A stretch of DNA of 16,557 nt from an uncultured Verrucomicrobiota bacterium. Lineage in GTDB: Bacteria > Verrucomicrobiota > Kiritimatiellia > RFP12 > UBA1067. Shown here piece after piece: positions 7,408 through 14,218 of the stretch. The DNA is taken from assembly GCA_945487985.1 (NCBI GenBank), contig CALYTX010000010.1, positions 1-16,557 of the forward strand. Direction: 5' to 3'. Positions within the stretch are counted from its first letter, which is position 1. Every line of letters starts with the position of its first letter. Position numbers and translations under genes: made by a program. Below the pieces are notes generated by a model. The model was given only the letters and a program-made list of their open reading frames with translations. It was not told where the DNA came from and made no database searches.

Positions 7408-8478
7408 TTGATCGAAACCCGGCAGATCGAGAGCGTCCTGGGTCGTTTGGAGTCCGTCGAATCGGACCTGGGCGACCCGGATGTTTTATCAGACCCAAGG
7501 CGCTACCGTGCGGCCTTGCGCGAGCATGCTTTTCTTAAGAAGCTTGAAAGCGCTTATTCGTCCTACAAAAAAATCACCGACGACATTGCCGGCAACGAAG
7601 AACTGCTGGGCGATCCCGATCTTAAACAGGTTGCTGAAGAAGAACTACAGCAGCTACGCGGGGCGCTCGTTTCCGCCGAGCGGCAGGTGCTCGCGGCGTT
7701 GCTGCCGCCCGATCCGTTGGAATCGCGCAATGCGGTGATGGAAATCCGCGCGGGTACCGGTGGCGAAGAGGCTGCCTTGTTTGCCGGGGATTTGTTTAGA
7801 ATGTATTCGCGTTATTGCGAGGCGCAGGGTTGGAAAATATGCCTCATGCACGGGAACGCTACCTCGCTCGACGGGTACAAGGAAATAGTGTTCACCGTTC
7901 AGGGCGAGGGAGCATACGGCTGGTTGCGTTTCGAATCTGGCGGGCATCGCGTGCAGCGTGTTCCGGCGACGGAAGCGCAAGGCCGAATCCATACGTCTGC
8001 GGCGACGGTGGTTGTTTTCCCCGAGGCGGACGAAGAAGACGAACTGGAGATCCCCGAAAAGGATATCCGAATTGACCTTTTCTGCGCCGGCGGTGCGGGC
8101 GGGCAGCACGTGAATAAAACCGAATCGGCCGTGCGTATGACGCATCTGCCTACGGGGTTGGTCGCCGTCTGTCAAGACGAGCGGTCGCAGCAGCGCAACC
8201 GTGAGAAGTGCTTTGCGACGCTCAAGGCGCGCATACTTGATTTCCGCCGCAGTCAGGAAGAGGCCAAGCTTGGCGCCGACCGGATGTCGCTTCGTGGTTC
8301 GGGCGATCGTTCTGGGCGTATTCGCACCTATAATTTTCCCCAGAATCGCATGACCGACCATCGCATTGACTTGACGCTGTATTCGCTCGATAGGATAATC
8401 GATGGCGAGCTGTCCGGATTGCTCAACGCACTTCACGATCACGATCTCGACGAGCGCATAGCGCGCGCGCTCGGGTGA
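7408..8478 (+). CDS. prfA: Peptide chain release factor 1
   Basis: Class I release factor that reads UAA and UAG in the ribosomal A site and triggers hydrolysis of peptidyl-tRNA. The 356-residue product has the family length. It shows the PAT tripeptide (186-188) in RVPATEAQGRIHTSA, which identifies RF1 rather than RF2 (SPF), and the catalytic GGQ (231-233) in GAGGQHVNKTESAVR. The start is TTG at 7408, two bases after the rpmE stop. No other plausible start lies upstream of the conserved N-terminal helices (first internal ATG is near residue 108), so TTG is well supported, although the ribosome site is poor (GCGAAG). Coupling to rpmE termination is likely. The methyltransferase gene prmC, which often follows prfA, is absent; lpxI comes next. 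Confidence 0.96.
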   Translation: MIETRQIESVLGRLESVESDLGDPDVLSDPRRYRAALREHAFLKKLESAYSSYKKITDDIAGNEELLGDPDLKQVAEEELQQLRGALVSAERQVLAALLPPDPLESRNAVMEIRAGTGGEEAALFAGDLFRMYSRYCEAQGWKICLMHGNATSLDGYKEIVFTVQGEGAYGWLRFESGGHRVQRVPATEAQGRIHTSAATVVVFPEADEEDELEIPEKDIRIDLFCAGGAGGQHVNKTESAVRMTHLPTGLVAVCQDERSQQRNREKCFATLKARILDFRRSQEEAKLGADRMSLRGSGDRSGRIRTYNFPQNRMTDHRIDLTLYSLDRIIDGELSGLLNALHDHDLDERIARALG

Positions 8479-8482
8479 TTTG

Positions 8483-8491
8483 TGGTATACT
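8483..8491 (+). promoter_or_regulatory. Candidate extended -10 promoter before lpxI
   Basis: TGG-TATACT (8483-8491) has the TGn extension and five of six -10 bases. No -35 box lies at 16-18 bases; that region is alternating GC. Start of transcription would fall near 8498, four bases before ATG 8502, giving an almost leaderless lpxI message. The same GGTATA core occurs before rpmE and secA. This is a motif match only. Confidence 0.45.
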
Positions 8492-8501
8492 TCTCGTTGG
8501 C

Positions 8502-9338
8502 ATGGACAAGTTGGTGATTATAGCCGGGTGGGGGGCGTATCCGCGATTGCTCATTGAAGGGGCTAAACGCGCTGGGGTTCGCACGATGGATGTGGTGGCC
8601 ATCCGCGGTTCCACCTCTCGCGCTACTTGGAAGGCGGCCGACCATGTGCACTGGATAACTCTTGGCGGCATCGCCGACGGTATTCGCTGGTGCGGACAGA
8701 ACGGATATGAAGGGGCGTTCCTGGCCGGGCAGGTGAATCCACTGTCGCTATTCCGCGGTCGATTCGATTCCGAGGTGAAAAAGTGGCTCGCTGAGCTACC
8801 AGTCAAGAACGCCCACACGATTTTCGGCAAGTTGACGGAAAAATTCGCCGATGCTGGCGTGCCGATTTTGCCGGCAAGCTATTTTATGGATGAACACATT
8901 CCCGGTGTGGGTGCGCTTACCGCACGCGGGCTTACCGCCGAGGAAACTCGGGATGTGGAGCACGCCGTGCACATTGCATCCGATATGGGCGAACATGATG
9001 TCGGTCAGACGGTTATGGTGAAATCGGGCATGGTGCTGGCGGTCGAGGCGTTCGAAGGCACGAACGCGGCGATTGTGCGCGGAGGTCGTCTTGCCCGCGG
9101 CGGCGGTATCGTATTTAAGGCCGCCAGGCGCGGGCATGACATGCGCTTCGACATTCCTGTTGCGGGGCTTAAGACGCTCAAGACGCTTAGGAAGGCCGGC
9201 GCCACCGCGTTGGTCTTTCAGGCGGGCAGGCTGGTGTTGCTTGATCGCGAGCAGTCCATAGCCTATGCCAACGCCCACGGCATGGCGATAGTCGGCATCG
9301 ATTCCGGTCTGCCGCCGGCACCTCTGCGTCCGCGATGA
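8502..9338 (+). CDS. lpxI: UDP-2,3-diacylglucosamine pyrophosphatase LpxI
   Basis: Hydrolyses UDP-2,3-diacylglucosamine to lipid X and UMP in lipid A synthesis. It is the LpxI (DUF1009) alternative to LpxH, best known from Caulobacter. From ATG 8502 it is 278 residues. The N-terminal part has LVIIAGWGAYPRLL and the family's FLAGQVNP. The C-terminal domain has SGMVLAVEAFEGTN and the diagnostic DMRFDIPVAGLKT (D213, D217), the acidic motif thought to hold the catalytic aspartate, then LLDREQSIAYANAHGMAIVGID. N188 stands where EGTD is usual. A GTG at 8475 (overlapping the prfA stop as GTGA) would add nine residues, MICGILLVG; I prefer ATG 8502 because family proteins begin just before the IAGxG motif. 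Neither start has a good ribosome site. The gene overlaps lpxB by four bases (ATGA), placing consecutive enzymes of one pathway together. Confidence 0.92.
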   Translation: MDKLVIIAGWGAYPRLLIEGAKRAGVRTMDVVAIRGSTSRATWKAADHVHWITLGGIADGIRWCGQNGYEGAFLAGQVNPLSLFRGRFDSEVKKWLAELPVKNAHTIFGKLTEKFADAGVPILPASYFMDEHIPGVGALTARGLTAEETRDVEHAVHIASDMGEHDVGQTVMVKSGMVLAVEAFEGTNAAIVRGGRLARGGGIVFKAARRGHDMRFDIPVAGLKTLKTLRKAGATALVFQAGRLVLLDREQSIAYANAHGMAIVGIDSGLPPAPLRPR

Positions 9339-10423
9339 AGGTTTTGCTGCTATCTGGCGAGGAGTCGGGCGAAATCTACGCCAGACGGCTCAGGGCGCTT
9401 ATGCCGGCGGCAGAGATTCGCGGCTATGCCGATTACGGATTTAAACTTGCCGATCTGGCCGTGATGGGGTTCCTGGCCGTAATCAAGAAACTTCCGTATT
9501 TTCTGCGTGTTCGGCGTACGATGGAGCGGGCGATTGACCAGTGGCGTCCCGATGCGGTTCTTTCTGTCGATTATCCCGGAATGAATCTCCGTCTGGCCGC
9601 CTACGCCAAGCGAAGAGGTATCAAAACCGTGCATCTGGTCTGTCCGCAAGTGTGGGCCTGGAAACGCTCGCGCGTTCCCAAAATCGAAGCCGCGCTCGAC
9701 CATCTTTGTTGTTTTTTCCCGTTCGAGCCGCAATATTTCAAGGAAGGTTTCGCCGAATTTGTCGGTCATCCGCTCGCGGAAGATTTCCCCAAGCGCGAGA
9801 TTGGCGATTTCGAGCGCGGGCTGGTGGCTCTGCTGCCCGGCAGCCGGATAGGGGAAATCGAGCGCAACCTTCCCGTAATGGTGGAGGCCGTCCGCCGTCT
9901 TGATGGCGTGCGTGCGCTTATTCCGGCTGCAAATGCTCGCGCGCTGGCGGCGATTGAGCGGGTACTCGCGGGGATTTCCGGCGGCGCCGATGTCGGCCGT
10001 CAGAGTTCGGGCGCGATTGAAGTTTGTCGTGGCGGGGCCCGGGAGTTGCTGCTTAGGGCGGAAATGGCCGTGGTGGCCAGCGGCACGGCTACGCTTGAAG
10101 CTGCGCTGGCACGCTGCCCCACAGTGCTCGTCTACAAGGTCGATGCGTTTTTGGCATGGTTCGCGCGCCGGGTGATAAAAGACATCCACCATATCGGAAT
10201 TGTGAATATAATCTGGGAAAAAACGGGCGGTCGGGGGGAAGAGCCGATGGTCGAGCTCTTGCAAGAGGCGTTTACCGCCGAGGCGGTTTCGTCGGTGCTG
10301 CGGAAGTGGCGCGACAATCCTGATTTGCGTGAACGTGCGGCCGCGCGCCTTGGCGAGGTCGCAGCCCAGCTGTTTGGCGACGGTCAATCGCTGCAGCGGG
10401 TCGTCAAGATGGTTCTGCAGTGA
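9335..10423 (+). CDS. lpxB: Lipid-A-disaccharide synthase
   Basis: GT19 glycosyltransferase that joins lipid X to UDP-2,3-diacylglucosamine, forming the tetraacyl disaccharide of lipid A at the inner face of the cytoplasmic membrane. The 362 residues are about 20 short of the E. coli enzyme. Matching features: SGEESGE near the N-terminus (family GExSGD), DLAVMG, the active-site D79 in SVDYPGMN, VCPQVWAWKRSRV, FVGHPLAE, LLPGSRIGEIERN (R171), VVASGTATLEAAL and N291 in GIVNIIW. These correspond to residues needed in E. coli LpxB (E15, D98, R201, N316 by my recollection). Odd points are E13 for the usual Asp in GExSGD and loss of about nine residues in the usual G-GPxM-G loop before AVMG. The start overlaps lpxI as ATGA, so the pair is translationally coupled. 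Confidence 0.95.
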   Translation: MKVLLLSGEESGEIYARRLRALMPAAEIRGYADYGFKLADLAVMGFLAVIKKLPYFLRVRRTMERAIDQWRPDAVLSVDYPGMNLRLAAYAKRRGIKTVHLVCPQVWAWKRSRVPKIEAALDHLCCFFPFEPQYFKEGFAEFVGHPLAEDFPKREIGDFERGLVALLPGSRIGEIERNLPVMVEAVRRLDGVRALIPAANARALAAIERVLAGISGGADVGRQSSGAIEVCRGGARELLLRAEMAVVASGTATLEAALARCPTVLVYKVDAFLAWFARRVIKDIHHIGIVNIIWEKTGGRGEEPMVELLQEAFTAEAVSSVLRKWRDNPDLRERAAARLGEVAAQLFGDGQSLQRVVKMVLQ

Positions 10424-10481
10424 ATTTCTATTGCGGGAAGCGTTTTTTGCGCTCTTTTTCGCACGCGCACGCTCGTATTTT

Positions 10482-10490
10482 TGGTATAAT
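10482..10490 (+). promoter_or_regulatory. Extended -10 promoter directly before secA
   Basis: TGG-TATAAT (10482-10490) is a perfect -10 hexamer with a TGn extension. No -35 box is seen at 16-18 bases (that sequence is CACGCG-like), but T-runs lie further upstream (10443-10448 and 10455-10459). Predicted transcription start is near 10497, while the secA ATG is at 10499, so the message would have almost no leader. There is no Shine-Dalgarno sequence before the ATG, which fits. The 75-base gap after lpxB holds nothing else convincing. Confidence 0.7.
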
Positions 10491-10498
10491 ATGGCAGT

Positions 10499-13400
10499 AT
10501 GAATTTGCTTAAATTGCTTATTGGGACGAAGAACGATCGCGAACTGAAGAAACTCTGGCCGATTGTTAAAGAAATCAACCGTATCGAAGCGGAGTATGCG
10601 GCACGAAATTTCAGCGATGGCGATTTTCCGCGTATGACCGCCGAATTCAAGGCGCGTGTGGCTGGCGGCGAATCGTTGGACGCTATTTTGCCAGAGGCCT
10701 TCGCGCTCGTCAAGAACGCCTGCCGCCATCTTGTTGGAACCACGGCGGAGGTGTGCGGCCATACATTGGAATGGAATATGGTTCCATTCGATGTGCAGTT
10801 GTTGGGCGGAATCGTTCTGCATCAAGGCAAGATCGCCGAGATGCAGACTGGCGAAGGCAAGACGTTGGTCGCCACGTTGCCGTTGTATCTCAATGCGCTT
10901 TCGGGCAAGAACGTGCAACTCGTGACAGTCAACGACTATCTCGCCCGTCGTGACGCCGCGTGGATGGGTCATCTCTACAGCTACCTTGGGCTTAGTGTTG
11001 GCTGCATTCAGAATTCCATGAGCAGCGAAGAGCGCCGTGCGCAATACGGATGCGACATCACCTACGGCACCAATTCGGAGTTCGGTTTCGACTATCTGCG
11101 CGATAATGGCATGGCGCAGCAACCCGAGCAGGTGGTGCAGAGCGGCCACCATTTCGCGATTGTCGATGAAGTCGACTCTATTCTGATCGACGAGGCCCGC
11201 ACGCCGCTGATTATTTCCGGTCCGGCCACGATGTCCACGAGCCACATCTACCAGCAGATTCGTCCGCTTGTGGACGCGGTGGTTCGCGTTCAGACTGCGC
11301 AGTGCAACGACCTCGTTCAGAAGGCGAAGAAGGCTTGGGAAAGCGGTAACCTTGATGAAGTTCGCGACCGGTTGTATCAGGTATACCATTCCATGCCCAA
11401 GCACAAGCAGTTTATGCACCTCATGGAAAACCCCGAGATTCGCAAGATCCAGGAAGACGGCGAGTTGAAGATGCTTTCTGAGGTGTACAAGGAGCATGCG
11501 CGCGCGCTCAAAGGCGAGTTGTTGTTCACGATTGACGAGCGCACGCGCGAGGTTGCGTTGACCGACAAGGGCTGCGAGAAGATCTGCCCGCAAGATCCCA
11601 AGCTCTTCGTGCTACCTGATTTGGCTGCGGAATTAAGCGCAATCGATGGCGATGCGAGCCTTAGTTCCGCCGAGCGCATAGAGCGCCGGCGTCTGGCGCA
11701 GTCGGCCTTCGTCGAGCGTAGCGACCGTGTACATGTAGTTGACCAGTTGCTCAGGGCATACTGCCTTTACGAGAAAGATGTCGACTATGTCGTGCAAGAC
11801 AACCATGTCTACATCGTCGACGAATTTACCGGGCGCGTTTTGCCCGGCCGGCGCTGGTCTGACGGGCTGCATCAGGCCGTGGAGGCGAAGGAAGGCGTCG
11901 AAATCGAAAAAGAGTCTCAAACGCTGGCGACCATAACGATTCAGAACTATTTCCGGCTGTACGCGAAGCTCGCCGGCATGACTGGTACGGCGGAGACCGA
12001 AGCGCGCGAGTTCAAGGATATCTACAAACTCGATGTCGTTGCGGTTCCGACCAATCGTCCGGTCAATCGCCTCGATGGCAACGACCAGATTTACCGCACC
12101 CAGCGCGAGAAGTTCAAGGCAATCGTGGCCGATGTGAAATCGCGTCATGAAAAGGGGCAGCCGGTTTTGCTGGGCACTGTTACGGTCGACACGTCCGAGG
12201 TGCTTTCGCGGTTTTTGACGATGGCGCACATTCCCCACGAGGTCCTTAACGCGAAGAACCACGCGCGCGAGGCGGAGATCGTTGCGCTCGCCGGCCAAAG
12301 GGGAGCGGTGACAATCGCCACCAATATGGCGGGTCGCGGTACCGATATCAAGCTCGGCGAAGGCGTTAAAGAACTCGGCGGGTTGCACGTGCTTGGTTCC
12401 GAGCGCCATGAATCGCGGCGCATCGACCGTCAGCTGCGCGGGCGCTGTTCACGGCAGGGCGATCCGGGCAGTTCGCAATTCTTTATCTCGCTCGAGGATC
12501 AGCTGATGCGGCTTTTTGGTTCGCAGCGCATCGCCGGCATCATGCAGCGTCTCGGAATGAAAGAGGGCGAGGTGATGGAGCACAAGTGGCTCAACCGCTC
12601 GGTTGAAACCGCCCAGCGGCGTGTCGAGCAGCAACACTACGCCATCCGCAAGCGCACTCTCGAATATGATGATGTGATGAACAAGCAGCGCTCGATTGTC
12701 TACGAGTTGCGCTCGCGCGTTCTCAAGGGCGACCAGCAGAGCGTCCATTCGCTGATTCTCGATGTCATCAACGATCTTGTCCGCACCCAGTGCGAGCGTT
12801 ATCTGTTTAGCGAGAAGGACGGCAATCTCGATGATTTCATGGCCTGGATCAGCGTGACTTTCCCAATCATGCTCGATGCTAATGAGATGCGCCCGTTAAT
12901 GGGGAAGGTGCTGGAGGCGGGGGATTTGGTCTATTCTCGAGTCGAGGAGGCTTACGAGGCCAAGTGCGCCGGGGAAGATCAAGATGTGCTTCCGTACATG
13001 GAGCGCGGGGTTTTCTTGAGCGTAATCGATCGTGAATGGCAGGATTATCTCCGCGCGATGGATGATTTGCGTCATGGCGTCAATCTGCGTGCTTACGGGC
13101 AGCGCGATCCGTTGGTGGAATACAAGAAAGAGGCCTTCGGAATGTTTGAGCAGTTGATGATGGCAATCAAAACGAAAGTCGTCTCGACGGAATTCCGCAG
13201 CGCGACGGCCGGCAACGTCCGGCGGCTGATGGCGATGATGAAGGCGTCCAGTGAACGCGTCCAACGAACGAACGAAGATGAAATTTCGGTTGACGGCGCA
13301 TCGACGTCTTCAGCGGCGCAGTCAGCTCCGCAACCCGCCGCTGCGGAGGCATCGCCTCAGGACAGAAAGCGTGCCGTGGCCGATGTTTTCGCGTCGATGA

Positions 13401-13552
13401 TGTCCAACCCGTCGCGAGTTGCGCCTGTTGCTTCGCCTGCCGCGGGCGCAGGAATGTCGGCGCCGCGCCACGATGTCGTCGGGCGCAACGATCCGTGTCC
13501 TTGCGGTTCGGGCAAAAAATACAAAAAATGTTGCGGGAGGAACTTCGTATGA
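10499..13552 (+). CDS. secA: Protein translocase ATPase SecA
   Basis: The motor of the Sec pathway, binding SecYEG and driving preproteins across the inner membrane by ATP hydrolysis. The 1017 residues exceed the E. coli form (901). Walker A is MQTGEGKT (115-122) and Walker B DEVDSILIDEART (from 223); later come DEFTGRVLPGRRWSDGLHQAVEAKEG, LAGMTGTA, NMAGRGTDI, SERHESRRIDRQLRGR and SRQGDPGSS. About 75 extra residues (roughly 264-338, with MPKHKQFMHLMENPE) sit between LIISG and the ELLFTIDERTR segment; I associate such an insert with Chlamydiae/PVC and Bacteroidetes SecA. The C-terminus has an Ala/Ser/Pro-rich linker and a zinc-binding SEC-C tail, CPCGSGKKYKKCCG (C1000, C1002, C1011, C1012). 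The start MNLLKLLIGTKNDRELK is family-typical and lies only 8 bases after a TATAAT box, with no ribosome site. ispD overlaps its stop. Confidence 0.97.
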   Translation: MNLLKLLIGTKNDRELKKLWPIVKEINRIEAEYAARNFSDGDFPRMTAEFKARVAGGESLDAILPEAFALVKNACRHLVGTTAEVCGHTLEWNMVPFDVQLLGGIVLHQGKIAEMQTGEGKTLVATLPLYLNALSGKNVQLVTVNDYLARRDAAWMGHLYSYLGLSVGCIQNSMSSEERRAQYGCDITYGTNSEFGFDYLRDNGMAQQPEQVVQSGHHFAIVDEVDSILIDEARTPLIISGPATMSTSHIYQQIRPLVDAVVRVQTAQCNDLVQKAKKAWESGNLDEVRDRLYQVYHSMPKHKQFMHLMENPEIRKIQEDGELKMLSEVYKEHARALKGELLFTIDERTREVALTDKGCEKICPQDPKLFVLPDLAAELSAIDGDASLSSAERIERRRLAQSAFVERSDRVHVVDQLLRAYCLYEKDVDYVVQDNHVYIVDEFTGRVLPGRRWSDGLHQAVEAKEGVEIEKESQTLATITIQNYFRLYAKLAGMTGTAETEAREFKDIYKLDVVAVPTNRPVNRLDGNDQIYRTQREKFKAIVADVKSRHEKGQPVLLGTVTVDTSEVLSRFLTMAHIPHEVLNAKNHAREAEIVALAGQRGAVTIATNMAGRGTDIKLGEGVKELGGLHVLGSERHESRRIDRQLRGRCSRQGDPGSSQFFISLEDQLMRLFGSQRIAGIMQRLGMKEGEVMEHKWLNRSVETAQRRVEQQHYAIRKRTLEYDDVMNKQRSIVYELRSRVLKGDQQSVHSLILDVINDLVRTQCERYLFSEKDGNLDDFMAWISVTFPIMLDANEMRPLMGKVLEAGDLVYSRVEEAYEAKCAGEDQDVLPYMERGVFLSVIDREWQDYLRAMDDLRHGVNLRAYGQRDPLVEYKKEAFGMFEQLMMAIKTKVVSTEFRSATAGNVRRLMAMMKASSERVQRTNEDEISVDGASTSSAAQSAPQPAAAEASPQDRKRAVADVFASMMSNPSRVAPVASPAAGAGMSAPRHDVVGRNDPCPCGSGKKYKKCCGRNFV
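13535..13541 (+). promoter_or_regulatory. Ribosome binding site fixing the ispD start
   Basis: GGGAGGA, encoded within the final Cys-Gly-Arg-Asn codons of secA, lies 7 bases before ATG 13549. It selects this ATG over the in-frame upstream start at 13495, which would add 18 residues not seen in IspD proteins and has no such site. Confidence 0.8.
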
Positions 13553-14217
13553 CAACTGCAATTATCGTTGCCGCCGGAAAGTCGGAAAGAATGGGGACGG
13601 GAACGGACAAGGCGTTCCTCTCGCTGGTGAACAAGCCGGTGGTCGCTTGGTCGCTGTTAGCCTTCGAGCGTTGCCCCGAGGTCGATCGCATTGTGCTGGT
13701 CGTGCGCAAAGATCAGCAGGTGGCCGCCAAGGCTGTCTGTCAGATGTTCGGCATTTCCAAGCTGCAGGCGATTGTCGCGGGTGGCGCGAAGCGTCAGGAG
13801 TCGGTCGCGGCGGGTCTGGCGGCGTGTGATATCGACACGCGATATGTAATCGTTCATGACGGGGCGCGCCCGATGGTAGCTTCCGAACTAATTGCCGAAA
13901 TTGCCAGGGCGGTTCGCCGCTCACCGGCGGTAACGGTTGGCCGGCGTATTACCGACACTGTCAAGCGCGTCGAGAAGGGGATTACCGTGAGCGCCACGGA
14001 AGACAGGGAGAAACTCTGGGCGGTGCAGACCCCTCAGGCCTTCCAGGTCAAGGCGCTTCGCGCGGCGCTTGCATCTCTTGGTGGACGCGAGGTTACCGAC
14101 GAGTGTCAGGCGCTCGAACTTTCTGGCGAGACGGTGAAAATTCTCGAATCGCGTCAGCCGAACTTCAAGATCACGACGGTCGAAGATTTGCAAATCGCCG
14201 CTTCACTACTGAAATAA
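13549..14217 (+). CDS. ispD: 2-C-methyl-D-erythritol 4-phosphate cytidylyltransferase
   Basis: Couples CTP with MEP to form CDP-ME, the third step of the non-mevalonate isoprenoid pathway; cytosolic. From ATG 13549 the product is 222 residues, the normal size. The nucleotide-binding loop AAGKSERMG (8-16) contributes R14, and K21 follows, matching the catalytic Arg and Lys of E. coli IspD. Further motifs are VIVHDGARPMV (D104), DTVKRV, WAVQTPQAF, VTDECQALE and the C-terminal NFKITTVEDL. It overlaps the secA stop by four bases (ATGA) behind a strong GGGAGGA, so it is translated from the secA message. ispF is not fused or adjacent. Confidence 0.95.
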   Translation: MTTAIIVAAGKSERMGTGTDKAFLSLVNKPVVAWSLLAFERCPEVDRIVLVVRKDQQVAAKAVCQMFGISKLQAIVAGGAKRQESVAAGLAACDIDTRYVIVHDGARPMVASELIAEIARAVRRSPAVTVGRRITDTVKRVEKGITVSATEDREKLWAVQTPQAFQVKALRAALASLGGREVTDECQALELSGETVKILESRQPNFKITTVEDLQIAASLLK

Positions 14218-14218
14218 C

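Noticed and set aside
10438..10460. Possible terminator after lpxB (AGCG, T-run, CGCT, then TTTTT)
   Set aside because: The stem is only four base pairs with the T-run in the loop, too weak to call; it may instead be an upstream AT-rich promoter element for secA.
11370..11395. GGTATACC followed by ATG inside secA, resembling the lpxI promoter-start layout
   Set aside because: It is within the conserved secA frame, the hexamer is a poor -10 match, and the downstream frame is that of secA itself; chance resemblance.
9350..11593. 747-residue open frame on the minus strand opposite lpxB and secA
   Set aside because: It spans the lpxB-secA gap and promoter, has no family resemblance, and is explained by lack of minus-strand stops opposite biased codons.
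13495..13548. Upstream in-frame start adding 18 residues to IspD
   Set aside because: IspD proteins begin just before the AAGxxxRM loop, and GGGAGGA sits 7 bases before ATG 13549.
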